Positions 7,962-17,039 of a stretch of 42,174 nt of DNA are shown one piece after another. The DNA comes from an uncultured Clostridia bacterium (GTDB taxonomy: Bacteria > Bacillota > Clostridia > TANB77 > CAG-508). Below the pieces are notes generated by a model that saw nothing but the letters and a program-made list of their open reading frames with translations, ran no database searches and was not told the origin of the DNA. Location: contig CAMZHI010000008.1 in NCBI GenBank assembly GCA_947306755.1, positions 1 through 42,174 on the forward strand, given 5' to 3'. Position 1 is the first letter of the stretch. Each line of letters starts with the position of its first letter. The translations under genes were made by a program, and so were the position numbers.

Positions 7962-8521
7962 TTAGTTTTTTAAGTACATGGATAGGACAGATTGCAGTAT
8001 CTGTAATAATAGTTAGTATATTTGAGATGATTCTTCCAAATGGAAATTTAAAAAAATATATAAAAGTAGTACTTGGAATTTATATTGTGTATTGTATGAT
8101 AACACCTTTTGTAAATAAAAACAAATTATTTGATATTAATGATTTAGATATTAAAAAATATACTACAAATAATACTTCCAAAAGAAATATAAATCAAGAA
8201 AGTATGGATAAAAGACTAGAAGTATTATATATAGATGAATTAGAAAAAAATATTAATATTAAAATAAACGAATATGGATATGAGATTTATAAATGTAAAA
8301 TTGATGCAAATTTAAATGGTACTAAAGAAAATTCAGGAATACATAGAATTGACTTGATAATAAAAAAAAGCCAGAATAATAAAATTAAAGTTGATAAAGT
8401 AGAAATAGGAAATAACATAAACCAACAAGAAATAGAAGATATAAACATCGATCAAATAAAACAGCTAATAGCAGATTATCTAGAAATAAGTCAAAATATT
8501 ATCAGTATAAAAGTTAAGTAA
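7958..8521 (+). CDS. spoIIIAF: Stage III sporulation protein AF
   Basis: The 187-residue protein begins with two membrane helices (about 5-25 and 33-52, including the KYIKVVLGIYIVYCMITPF block characteristic of SpoIIIAF), followed by a soluble alpha/beta domain that is a degenerate ring-building motif in this family. It is slightly shorter than the Bacillus protein. Its start codon overlaps the spoIIIAE stop. It is a component of the SpoIIIA channel complex in the outer forespore membrane. Confidence 0.9.
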   Translation: MISFLSTWIGQIAVSVIIVSIFEMILPNGNLKKYIKVVLGIYIVYCMITPFVNKNKLFDINDLDIKKYTTNNTSKRNINQESMDKRLEVLYIDELEKNINIKINEYGYEIYKCKIDANLNGTKENSGIHRIDLIIKKSQNNKIKVDKVEIGNNINQQEIEDINIDQIKQLIADYLEISQNIISIKVK

Positions 8522-8578
8522 GACTATCATATTTTTATAAAATAGACAGTCTTCTAATTAAAAAAGGAGTTGGCAGTT

Positions 8579-9175
8579 ATGGAAAATTTTTTCAAAAAAA
8601 TAGGTGAGAAAAATTCAAAATCAGAAAGTAAAAAGAAAATAGAAAATTTATGTTTTTTTATTGGTATATTAGTTATAACTTTAATTTTAATGAAAAGTAT
8701 TTGGAAAGGAAATACTGAAAAATCGAAATTAGATGAAAAAGAAAATTTTACAGATGAAGTTTTAGCTATAGACAATAATAATCAAAAAAATAATGAAATT
8801 GAAGATAAATTAGAAGATATACTTTCTTCTATAAAAAATGTAGGAAAAGTAAATGTTTTTATTAATTATTCTGAAAGTACAAGTTATATACCTTTATATG
8901 ATGAGAGTACAACAACTAGTACTACAACAGAAGGAGATTCCTCTGGAGGTACAAGAAATACAGTAGAAACCGAAAATCAAAAAGAAGTGGTATTTACTGA
9001 AAAATCAGGAGTTAAAGACCCGGTAATACAAAAAACTTTGATGCCAATTATTGAAGGAGTCATTATAACAGCAGAAGGAGCAAGTAATGCAAATGTTAAA
9101 ACTGACATTATTTCTGCTGTTCAAGCGGTTACTGGGGTTAGTTTAGATAGGATACAGGTATTTGAAATGAAATGA
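8579..9175 (+). CDS. spoIIIAG: Stage III sporulation protein AG
   Basis: The 198-residue protein has one membrane helix (about 22-40), then a soluble domain with the ring-building motif. SpoIIIAG forms the large ring in the intermembrane space in Bacillus. Recognisable features are LEDILSSIKNVGKVNVFINY, a Ser/Thr-rich insertion (residues about 115-130, polar and low complexity) and the ending VIITAEGASNANVKTDIISAVQAVTGV. The ATG at 8579 has AGGAG nine bases upstream. A palindromic repeat element begins one base after the stop codon and separates it from spoIIIAH. Confidence 0.94.
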   Translation: MENFFKKIGEKNSKSESKKKIENLCFFIGILVITLILMKSIWKGNTEKSKLDEKENFTDEVLAIDNNNQKNNEIEDKLEDILSSIKNVGKVNVFINYSESTSYIPLYDESTTTSTTTEGDSSGGTRNTVETENQKEVVFTEKSGVKDPVIQKTLMPIIEGVIITAEGASNANVKTDIISAVQAVTGVSLDRIQVFEMK

Positions 9176-9176
9176 G

Positions 9177-9297
9177 TTTGAAAAATAATTGGTAAATTTC
9201 GTTGTTAAACTACATTCGAAAATCCTGCGACGTACAAAAAGTACGACTAGGATTTTCTCATTTGTTTGCCTTGAAATTTATCCAATTCTTTTCCAAA
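9177..9297. repeat. 121-base imperfect palindrome between spoIIIAG and spoIIIAH
   Basis: The terminal arms 9177-9200 and 9273-9297 are inverted copies with a few mismatches (both read TTTG(G)AAAA.AATTGG.TAAATTTC). A central hairpin spans 9218-9256 with arms GAAAATCCT and AGGATTTTC around a GTAC-GTAC core. A related element of almost the same length lies at 24234-24353 after pheS. No coding potential is visible. Confidence 0.8.
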
Positions 9298-9365
9298 TGT
9301 GGGAGTTCAATGGGTTAATTTCTTATACAATAAATAAGGATTATAGATTATAGGAGGATGTATTG

Positions 9366-10073
9366 ATGGTAAATTTAAAAAGAAAAGAGTTTATAATTTA
9401 TGCAATTGCTATAATGTTGGTAACTGCTGGATATTTTAATTATTTGAATTTTGATTTTAAATCTATAAAGACTTCTGTTATGCCAGAAAAAAATGATATA
9501 GATGAAATCTCAAATAATGTACAATTACAAAAAAAAGAGGATTTGGAAAATGATGGAGAAGCAAACGAAGAAAAAAATAGCATTTTAGAATCAAAAAATA
9601 AAGAAGAAAATCAGATTGAAGTTTTAACTAATGAAACAGAAGAAGAAACTAATAATAACAAAACAAATATAGGAGATGCTGTATTAGTAAGTAGTAATGA
9701 AATGATAGATAATAAATCTGAAGCAGATGATTATTATGCAGCTACAAAGTTACAGAGAAATCAAATGTATGCAGAAATGATAAATAATTATGAAGATTTA
9801 ATTAATAATCAAAATTTGTCAGAAGTACAAAAATCAATTGCTACAGAAGAGATTACCAAAATTAATAATAAGAAAAATGCAATAATGATTTGTGAAAACT
9901 TGATTTTGTCAAAAAATTTTGAAGAATGTGTAATACTTATTAATGAAGAGAGTGTTAATATAGTAGTTCATCTAAAAGATGGCTTAAATCAAGAAAAAGT
10001 TAGCCAAATTCAAAATATTATTTCAAGAGAATTAGCTACAGAGATTGAAAATATACATATTAGTGAAAAATAA
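9366..10073 (+). CDS. spoIIIAH: Stage III sporulation protein AH
   Basis: SpoIIIAH pairs with forespore SpoIIQ across the intermembrane space and has a YscJ/FliF-like ring-building domain. The 235-residue product has one N-terminal membrane helix (about 10-26), a long acidic low-complexity linker rich in Glu and Asn (about 40-100), then the conserved domain starting near KLQRNQMYAEMINNYEDLI and ending with the beta strands around VIVHL and IENIHISEK. The ATG at 9366 is eight bases from AGGAGG (9352-9357); a TTG three bases earlier is possible but less well placed. It is the last gene of the spoIIIA operon. Confidence 0.92.
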   Translation: MVNLKRKEFIIYAIAIMLVTAGYFNYLNFDFKSIKTSVMPEKNDIDEISNNVQLQKKEDLENDGEANEEKNSILESKNKEENQIEVLTNETEEETNNNKTNIGDAVLVSSNEMIDNKSEADDYYAATKLQRNQMYAEMINNYEDLINNQNLSEVQKSIATEEITKINNKKNAIMICENLILSKNFEECVILINEESVNIVVHLKDGLNQEKVSQIQNIISRELATEIENIHISEK

Positions 10074-10107
10074 TCCTGTAATATTACAAAAATATTACAG
10101 GATTATT
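10069..10107 (+). terminator. Terminator hairpin at the end of the spoIIIA operon
   Basis: A perfect 17-base stem (arms 10069-10085 and 10091-10107) closes a 5-base loop and overlaps the spoIIIAH stop codon. The T-run after it is short, so it may also stabilise the 3' end. Confidence 0.75.
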
Positions 10108-10135
10108 AAATTTATATTACAAAACAAAAAAATTA

Positions 10136-10164
10136 TTGAATAAGAAAAAAAAATGATGTAAAAT
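10136..10164 (+). promoter_or_regulatory. Sigma-A type promoter for the Tad-like locus
   Basis: TTGAAT (10136-10141) and TAAAAT (10159-10164) are 17 bases apart. They lie between the spoIIIA terminator and the AGAGGAGGA ribosome binding site of the CpaB-like gene, so this locus is probably transcribed separately from spoIIIA and by the vegetative sigma factor. Confidence 0.65.
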
Positions 10165-10212
10165 AATAAAGAAATGTGAAATTTTTTTAGATTATAGAGG
10201 AGGAATAATATT

Positions 10213-11307
10213 ATGGCATCAAATCCAATGCAAAGACAAGCAAGAAATTTTTTTCTATTAGGAATGGTTGTTTCATTACTAATAGCTGGAGTAGTTGTGG
10301 CTTTATTATTTATGCAAATGAAAAAAATAAAAGAAGAAAATGAGAAGTATTCAAATTCTATGAGAACAATATATGTTCTTAATAAAGATGTTAAATCTGG
10401 AGATTTATTAGATATAACTATGTTTTCTACAGTTCAAGCTGCAAAAACTGCTATTCCATTGGACTATGTAGATCCAAACACTTTAATTCCTGCATATTCA
10501 TTATATACAAAAGACGGAGCAAAAATAACCACAGAATATGTTGAAGGTGTTCAACATTTGTATTTAAATGGAGATAAGAGTTCTGAAGTATTTAAAGATG
10601 AAGTAACTGAAAGGTATTATGTTATAAAAAACAATAACAAAGATTATATTGAAACAGTTACAGCACCAGCAATTGCAAAAATTGATGCTAAAGCTAATAC
10701 AATAATGTCTCAATCTTTGGTTGCTAGATCTAATGAAATAGCTACAGATGATGTCAGAAAACAAGAATATAATACTATAGTTTTACCAATAGACTTAACT
10801 ACTGGGGATTGTGTTGATATAAGATTACAATTACCAAATGGACAAGATTTTATAGTAATATCAAAAAAACGTGTTACAATACCTGACGTTAGTGGAGAAT
10901 ATCTAACAGATACAATACAAATGAATCTATCTGAAGATGAAATACTATCTCTATCTTGTGCGATTGTAGAAGCATATAAAATAGAAGGAACAAAACTATA
11001 TGCCACAAAATACACTGATGCTGGATTACAACAAGCATCAAGCCCTACATATGTTGTTAATAATGAGGTTGCAAGATTAATGGATTCAGATAGCAACATT
11101 GTTGATAAAGCTAAAAATGCATTATATGCAAGATATAACAGCAATAACCTTAAGTCTATGAGAGAACAATATATAAATAGTTCTTTAACACAAAGTGGTA
11201 ATGAAGATGGTTATAAAACAAAAGCACAAGAAAGTATTACTTCAACACAAGAATCAAGACAAAAATATTTACAATCACTTACGGCACCTGTTGTACCTAC
11301 AGAATAA
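10213..11307 (+). CDS. CpaB/RcpC-like pilus assembly protein (SAF domain)
   Basis: The 364-residue protein has a short cytoplasmic start, one membrane helix (about 13-34), a coiled-coil-like stretch (35-48), then an SAF-type beta-clip domain beginning at TIYVLNKDVKSGDLLDITMF (about 52-72). A second conserved block, TIVLPIDLTTGDCVDIRLQLPNGQDFIVISKKRV (about 193-226), is typical of CpaB/RcpC of Flp/Tad pili. CpaB stabilises the pilus conduit; in Gram-negatives it works with a secretin, which is absent here. The C-terminal 60 residues are polar and Gln/Ser-rich and not recognised. It is the first gene of the cluster, with a promoter at 10136-10164. Confidence 0.75.
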   Translation: MASNPMQRQARNFFLLGMVVSLLIAGVVVALLFMQMKKIKEENEKYSNSMRTIYVLNKDVKSGDLLDITMFSTVQAAKTAIPLDYVDPNTLIPAYSLYTKDGAKITTEYVEGVQHLYLNGDKSSEVFKDEVTERYYVIKNNNKDYIETVTAPAIAKIDAKANTIMSQSLVARSNEIATDDVRKQEYNTIVLPIDLTTGDCVDIRLQLPNGQDFIVISKKRVTIPDVSGEYLTDTIQMNLSEDEILSLSCAIVEAYKIEGTKLYATKYTDAGLQQASSPTYVVNNEVARLMDSDSNIVDKAKNALYARYNSNNLKSMREQYINSSLTQSGNEDGYKTKAQESITSTQESRQKYLQSLTAPVVPTE

Positions 11308-11337
11308 GAAGTTGGTTAAAACAGAAAGGATTATGCT

Positions 11338-12063
11338 ATGAAAAAAATAGGATTTATTGGAGCATTTGATAAATCGAATTTTATAATGTATACAGCTAAA
11401 TTGCTTGAACAATTGAATTATAAAGTATTGCTAGTAGATGCTACAAGTAATCAGAAACTAAAATATATTGTACCTTCAATAAACCCTACAAAGGCATATA
11501 TAACAAACTTTGAAAATATGGATTTTGCAGTTGGATTTGAAACTTGGGAAGATATAGAAAAATATCTTGGTATACAGTTTGATACAAATGATGAAGATGA
11601 GAAAAACGATGAAAATGAAGAATTAAATTATGAACCATATGATTATGTAATAGTAGACCTAGATGAACCTGAAAAAATTGAAGCGTATAATTTGAATGAA
11701 TTTGACAAAAATTATTTTGTAACATCTTTTGATATGTATTCTTTAAGAAAAGGCGTAAATGTATTGAAAGGATTTAATAATAATATTAAATTAACTAAAA
11801 TCTTATTTTCATATGAAGCTTATAAAGAAGATGAGGAATATTTAAATTTATTATCGATGGAGTATAAAATTGATTGGAATGAATACACTATTTATTTTCA
11901 GATTTTAGGAGAAGATAATAAAGTTTTTGAAGAAAATCAAAGAGTAGAAAAAATCAGATATAAAAGGTTAAGTCTTAATTTTAGAGAATCGTTAGCTTAT
12001 GTGGTTCAGGATATAGATAAAAAGCACAGTTTAGGAAGTGTAAAAAAATTAATGAAAGAATAG
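11338..12063 (+). CDS. Degenerate ParA/MinD-like protein (CpaE position)
   Basis: The 241-residue cytosolic protein starts like a MinD/ParA ATPase (MKKIGFIGAFDKSNFIMYTAKLLEQLNYKVLLVDAT), with the first beta strand, a helix and the second strand ending in VDAT. The P-loop is reduced to GAFDKSNF instead of KGGxGKTT. A later DYVIVDLDEPEKIEAYNL segment corresponds to the Walker B strand. It is acidic around residues 85-100. It lies 30 bases after the CpaB-like gene and 11 before a second ParA-like gene. In Tad systems CpaE/TadZ localises the machinery at a pole; this copy may be a non-hydrolysing partner. The call rests on fold pattern and position only. Confidence 0.6.
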   Translation: MKKIGFIGAFDKSNFIMYTAKLLEQLNYKVLLVDATSNQKLKYIVPSINPTKAYITNFENMDFAVGFETWEDIEKYLGIQFDTNDEDEKNDENEELNYEPYDYVIVDLDEPEKIEAYNLNEFDKNYFVTSFDMYSLRKGVNVLKGFNNNIKLTKILFSYEAYKEDEEYLNLLSMEYKIDWNEYTIYFQILGEDNKVFEENQRVEKIRYKRLSLNFRESLAYVVQDIDKKHSLGSVKKLMKE

Positions 12064-12074
12064 AGGAGAAGAAG

Positions 12075-12899
12075 ATGGCAATAATAACTTTTTGGAATGG
12101 CACAAATGAACAATGTGGTACAACATCAAGCACAATAGCATTTGCTACACAATTAGCGATAGAACACAACATAAAAGTGTTGCTTATATCAACTTCTTTT
12201 AATGATAGAATAATAAAAGATAGTTTTTGGAAAGAAAAAAAGAAATCAGCTTTTGGTTTGTTTACAAACAACAATTCAGCTCTTGATAATAACGGAATAG
12301 AAGGGCTAGACAGAGTAATTAGAAGCAATAAAGTTTCACCTGAAATTATAAAAGATTATACACAGGTTGTATTAACTGGCAGATTTGAGGTCCTTTCTGG
12401 CGTTGAAGACAGCAGAGGTCAATATGATTTAATTAAAGAAAGATATTCACAAATAATAAGTTTAGCTGGAAAATACTACGACTTTGTTATTGTTGATTTA
12501 GATAATCAAGTTGGACAACAAACTGTTGTAGATATTTTGAAAAATTCAGATATTGTTGTTTCAACAGTATCGCAAAGAGCTAAAAAAATAGAAGAACTAT
12601 ATAATTTAATTAATAAAAATGATTTATTAAAAAAAGATAATACAATTATAACACTTACAAAATATATGGAAGATACAAAATATAATATTAAAAACATTTC
12701 TAGAAATTTACTAAAAAGTAAAGAGTTAGTCAATACAATTCCATATAATAATTTATTTTTTGAAGCATCACAGGAAGCAAGTGTAATAGATTTGTTTTTA
12801 AATCTTACAAAAATTAGAGAAAAAGATACAAATTATTTCTTTTTACAAGAAATAAAAAGACTATATGAAACAATACAACTAAAGCTTAGTATGAGATAG
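12075..12899 (+). CDS. ParA/MinD-like protein with lysine-less P-loop (CpaE/TadZ-like)
   Basis: The 274-residue protein has the layout of a MinD/ParA-type ATPase: a first strand and P-loop-like turn (IITFWNGTNEQCGTTSSTIAFATQLA), a second strand KVLLIST, a Walker B-like strand FVIVDLDNQVGQQ (about 136-148), and the strand DIVVSTVSQ (about 157-165). The P-loop keeps Gly-Thr-Thr but has Cys-Gly where the nucleotide-binding Lys is expected, so ATP hydrolysis is doubtful. It directly follows the first ParA-like gene and precedes the motor ATPase gene, the order seen for cpaE-cpaF. Its ribosome binding site is AGAGGAGAAG. Confidence 0.7.
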   Translation: MAIITFWNGTNEQCGTTSSTIAFATQLAIEHNIKVLLISTSFNDRIIKDSFWKEKKKSAFGLFTNNNSALDNNGIEGLDRVIRSNKVSPEIIKDYTQVVLTGRFEVLSGVEDSRGQYDLIKERYSQIISLAGKYYDFVIVDLDNQVGQQTVVDILKNSDIVVSTVSQRAKKIEELYNLINKNDLLKKDNTIITLTKYMEDTKYNIKNISRNLLKSKELVNTIPYNNLFFEASQEASVIDLFLNLTKIREKDTNYFFLQEIKRLYETIQLKLSMR

Positions 12900-12937
12900 C
12901 ATTTAGATTATGGATTCTTTTTAGGAGGAGATAAAAC

Positions 12938-14947
12938 ATGACAATATCTAACATTTTACTAATATTTTTAATTATTGGAATAGCAATTGGAATAATATAT
13001 TATCATATTAATTCTCAAAAAAAAGCTGAAGTTGTCAGTGAAATTGATATTGATGACCAAACATATACATTAGAAAAAATGATAGAATTTATTAAAAGAA
13101 GATTAGATGAAATTACAAAAATAAATTTGTATGATATTGGTTTATCAGAAGAAGAATTGAAAAGAAGAAAGAGCAAAAAATACGAACTTAAAAAAGCTTT
13201 AAAGGGATGTACATATGGTGATGTTAATGATAAAAAATATGTTAAAGAACTTATTTATGATTTATTAGCAAAAGAATATGGGGTTTCAGAGATGAATATA
13301 TCTAAGGCAATTTCTTTTGATGTTCCTTCAATGTTGACGCCTCAAGATAAATTTGACATATTGATTCATATATATAAAAAAGAATTTGGATATGAAGCTC
13401 TTGGAGAAATAATAAGAAAATATAAATTAGATGAGTTTAAATATATTCAAGGAGAAACAAAACCATGTTATGTTATTACAGAAGATGAAATAAATGATAT
13501 TTTTGAAAAAGAAAATATTACCCTTTCATTTGCTGATAAATTAAGTATTGTTGTACAAAGAATATATCAGCAATATAAAGGATATTCAAGTATCGATGAA
13601 GTAAGAGATATGAATATAGATGGTGTATCAGGTGGAGTTTCAGGTTTACCAGAAAGCTTTATTAGTCAAGTTGCACAAACAGATTCAGCAGATTATTTAG
13701 CCCAGATTGAAGAACATAAAGTACAACGTGCTTGTGATAGTATTTGGATAATGTTCCATGGTAAATCTATTAGATTAGCATTTTTATCATTTGGAACAGA
13801 AGCAGAACTTAAGAGAGTATGTCAGAATATTTATAAATATAATAATCCTGGACAATTATCAGATACAAATGGTTATAAAATTAATGAAATGAAAGATGGT
13901 TCACGTGTAGTTGTTGTTAGGCCATCAATGTCTGAAACATGGGCTTTCTTTGTAAGAAAATTCGATGTTAAGCGTGCTACTCTTGAACAATGGACAGGAA
14001 AGACTGATGGAAAAGAAGATGCAATAGAATTATTAAAATACCTTGTAAAAGGAGCAAGAATCACTTCAATAACTGGTGAGCAAGGTTGTGGTAAAACAAC
14101 TTTACTTATGGGTATGATAGAAAATATATATGAAACAATGAACTTGCGTATTACAGAAACCGCATTTGAGTTACACTTAAGAAAGGTTTATCCAACAAGA
14201 AATATTTTATCAATGCGTGAAACAGATACAATAGCTGGACAAGAGTGCTTGGATGTTCAGAAAAAAACAGATGGTTCTGTTAACATCATAGGTGAGGTTG
14301 CAACTGACCCTGTTGCCTCTTGGATGATACAATCCGCACAAGTTGCTTCCAAATTTACATTATTTACTCACCATGCTAAAACTTTTCCAGATTTAGTTAC
14401 AGCACTTCGAAACTCAATGTTAAGAGCAGGAGTATTTAAGAATGAAAAAACAGCTGAAGAACAGGTTGTTCAAGTACTTAACTTTGATGTACATTTAACA
14501 AAAGACTTTAGAGGAAAAAGATATATAGAAAGAATTACAGAATGTACACCAGTTATTAGTAAAAATGAATATACTTATGATCATAGAAAAGAGAAAACTT
14601 TAGAAGGAAAATTTGATAAATTTTTCGATAATGCAACTCAATTTTTTGCAAAAACAACAGATAGACAATCTTATGAATATAGAAACATTCTTGAATATAT
14701 TGATGGAGAATACATAATTACAAATAAAATATCAGATAAAAACATTAAAGAGATGAGACTTAATATGACAGATACTGATGCAGAGCAATTTGATAACTTT
14801 GTTGCTCGTCATTGGGGAGAAGAAAGTGTTTATAGAATGGAAGACGAAAGAAAAGAAAAATCTAAATTGGCATCAAAACTTGCAAATGCCAAAGATACTG
14901 TTTCAACAGTTGCAAAACAAGGTAGAAAACCAAGATTAGCTACATAA
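12938..14947 (+). CDS. CpaF/TadA-like secretion motor ATPase with an N-terminal membrane anchor
   Basis: The 669-residue protein is a type II/IV secretion NTPase of the CpaF/TadA class. Walker A is GEQGCGKTT at 380-388 (Lys386), the Walker B region is NIIGEV (about 449-454) and the His-box region is FTHHAKTFPDLVTALRNSM (about 476-494). The N-terminal half (about 60-330) is helical as in CpaF, including a three-helix-like region before the catalytic core. Unusually it begins with a membrane helix (about 4-22), so it would be tethered to the membrane, unlike typical CpaF. The C-terminal 100 residues (after about 560) are an extension with basic residues at the end. It would power assembly through the adjacent platform protein. 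Confidence 0.82.
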   Translation: MTISNILLIFLIIGIAIGIIYYHINSQKKAEVVSEIDIDDQTYTLEKMIEFIKRRLDEITKINLYDIGLSEEELKRRKSKKYELKKALKGCTYGDVNDKKYVKELIYDLLAKEYGVSEMNISKAISFDVPSMLTPQDKFDILIHIYKKEFGYEALGEIIRKYKLDEFKYIQGETKPCYVITEDEINDIFEKENITLSFADKLSIVVQRIYQQYKGYSSIDEVRDMNIDGVSGGVSGLPESFISQVAQTDSADYLAQIEEHKVQRACDSIWIMFHGKSIRLAFLSFGTEAELKRVCQNIYKYNNPGQLSDTNGYKINEMKDGSRVVVVRPSMSETWAFFVRKFDVKRATLEQWTGKTDGKEDAIELLKYLVKGARITSITGEQGCGKTTLLMGMIENIYETMNLRITETAFELHLRKVYPTRNILSMRETDTIAGQECLDVQKKTDGSVNIIGEVATDPVASWMIQSAQVASKFTLFTHHAKTFPDLVTALRNSMLRAGVFKNEKTAEEQVVQVLNFDVHLTKDFRGKRYIERITECTPVISKNEYTYDHRKEKTLEGKFDKFFDNATQFFAKTTDRQSYEYRNILEYIDGEYIITNKISDKNIKEMRLNMTDTDAEQFDNFVARHWGEESVYRMEDERKEKSKLASKLANAKDTVSTVAKQGRKPRLAT

Positions 14948-14960
14948 AGGAGGTGAATCC

Positions 14961-17027
14961 ATGCCAACCAATATGCTTAAATACGTTATTATTGCTACCG
15001 GTGCATTATTTGCTGTTTTAATAATGGCATATGTAATTCTTAATAAAAAAATGCAGAAATCTGAATATCAGCAAATAAAAAAATTAAGACAAGGAACCAA
15101 AAGCAATAATTTCTCATTTGAAGTATTATACCAAAAATTATACATTACATATTCTAAAATACCATTTTTAAAAGCATATATATTAAAACTAAGAAGAAGA
15201 CTAGAAATTCTTAATGTAGATGATGAATATGTTACACGTCGAGATTCTGCAAAAATATTATCTAGAGTATTACTTATAATAATTCCTATTATAACAGGAT
15301 CTATTATATTAGCACATACTAATTATCTTACACTTTCCATAATCTTAATTTTTGAAATATTTATGGTTGATAACTTTATTGACAATATGGTTGACAAGAT
15401 GGATAATAATCTTCTTAAAGAACAACTAGAATTTTTTGCAGAAATTAGACATGCATACCATGAGTTTAATATGGTAGAAGAAGCAATATATCAAATCTCA
15501 CAAGATGATGAAAAAAACATATCTAAACAAGGTGAAAAAATATATGAGGTTCTTATTGCAAATGATCCAGAAACAGAACTTGAAAAATATTATGATATTG
15601 CACCAAATCCTTATCTAAAAGAGTTTGCAGGAATTTCATATTTAACAAAAGAATTTGGAGACAGAAAAGTTGACAAAACATCTTTATACTTAAAAAATGT
15701 AAGTAATATAACTGAAGAAATGCAAATTGAAATTTTAAAAAGGGATAAAATTGACTATGTTTTTCAAAGTTTATCAATAATATCTATTGTACCTGTACTT
15801 GGGTTAGAGCCACTCAAAAATTGGGCTGTTGGAAATTTTAGCTTTACACAAAGCTTTTATTCAGGAAAAGGTGGAATGGTTGTTCAAATTTTAATCATTC
15901 TTTTAACTGTAATATGTTATTTGTTATTAAGAAAAGTAAAAAATAATGGTTCAACAGATAAAAGTACACAAAACACACAAAATCCATGGCAAGAGAAGGT
16001 TTATAAAAATCCAATAGGAAAGAAAATTGTTAATTTATTTGTTCCTAAAAAAGGAACAAAAGATTATATAAAAGTGCAAAAGCTACTTAAAGATTCAGCT
16101 TCGAAACTAAAAATGGAATGGCTGTATGTTAATAGAATAACAGTTGCTATAGTTACTTTATTAGTATCACTATTCTTATTTGTTCAGTTACATAAAGTTG
16201 CAGTGAATTGGGTTTATACTGAACCCACTACAGATTATAACATAATGACAGGACTTACAGGTAACGATTTAGCTCAAGCACAAGCCGTAACCGAAAGTGA
16301 TAATAAGTTTTTAGATATGTTTAAAGGCAAAATAAATACTACTGAACAAGATATAATTACTGCTATGGAAAAATCAAAAGATTATAGTGATAGCACGGAA
16401 GAGGACATTCAAAAAGCTGCTGAAAGGGTATATAAAAAACTACAAAAAATTAATAAAGAAGTTCTAGGATGGTTTGAAGTATTATTAGCAGTTATATTTA
16501 TGGTATTAGCATATATGTCACCAATATGGTTAATGATGTTCCAATTAAAAATGAGAATGATGGAAATGGAAGATGAAGTTATGCAGTTCCAAACTATTAT
16601 TCTAATGCTTATGAGAATAGAACGTGTTAATGTTGAAATAATACTTGAATGGCTAGAAAGATATGCTAATATATTTAAAGAACCAATATCAAGATGTGTT
16701 AATAACTATGAATCAGGTGCCTGGGAAGCTTTAGAGGTAATGAGAAATGAAACTAATTATCCATTATTTATTCGTATAGTAGAAAGTTTACAAGCAGCAG
16801 TTGAAAAAATTCCTATTAGAGATGCTTTTGATGAATTAGACTCAGACAGAGATTATTACCAAGCAAAACGTAGAGAATCAAATGATAGATTAATTTCAAG
16901 AAAAGCTATGATAGGAAAAGTAATAGGATTTGCACCAATGGTTGTAATGTTTGTAGGGTATTTAATTGTACCACTTGTATTTATTGGACTTACATCTATG
17001 AGTAGTTCAATGACTTCTATTCAGTAA
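14961..17027 (+). CDS. Platform protein with fused TadB-like and TadC-like halves
   Basis: The 688-residue polytopic protein shows the type II secretion F (T2SSF) pattern twice. The first half has helices near 6-27, 95-115, 117-135, 263-283 and 303-323 with a cytosolic helical domain (about 140-260). A polar linker (about 325-390) follows. The second half has helices near 393-413, 490-520 and 640-665, with the cytosolic stretch EDEVMQFQTIILMLMRIERV and EAVEKIPIRDAFDEL-like region (about 530-630). Tad systems normally use two separate proteins, TadB and TadC, so one chain carrying both is the most economical reading. The start has a perfect AAAGGAGGTG. It is 13 bases from the motor ATPase gene and 12 from the first pilin-like gene. 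Confidence 0.75.
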   Translation: MPTNMLKYVIIATGALFAVLIMAYVILNKKMQKSEYQQIKKLRQGTKSNNFSFEVLYQKLYITYSKIPFLKAYILKLRRRLEILNVDDEYVTRRDSAKILSRVLLIIIPIITGSIILAHTNYLTLSIILIFEIFMVDNFIDNMVDKMDNNLLKEQLEFFAEIRHAYHEFNMVEEAIYQISQDDEKNISKQGEKIYEVLIANDPETELEKYYDIAPNPYLKEFAGISYLTKEFGDRKVDKTSLYLKNVSNITEEMQIEILKRDKIDYVFQSLSIISIVPVLGLEPLKNWAVGNFSFTQSFYSGKGGMVVQILIILLTVICYLLLRKVKNNGSTDKSTQNTQNPWQEKVYKNPIGKKIVNLFVPKKGTKDYIKVQKLLKDSASKLKMEWLYVNRITVAIVTLLVSLFLFVQLHKVAVNWVYTEPTTDYNIMTGLTGNDLAQAQAVTESDNKFLDMFKGKINTTEQDIITAMEKSKDYSDSTEEDIQKAAERVYKKLQKINKEVLGWFEVLLAVIFMVLAYMSPIWLMMFQLKMRMMEMEDEVMQFQTIILMLMRIERVNVEIILEWLERYANIFKEPISRCVNNYESGAWEALEVMRNETNYPLFIRIVESLQAAVEKIPIRDAFDELDSDRDYYQAKRRESNDRLISRKAMIGKVIGFAPMVVMFVGYLIVPLVFIGLTSMSSSMTSIQ

Positions 17028-17039
17028 CGGAGGTGTGGA

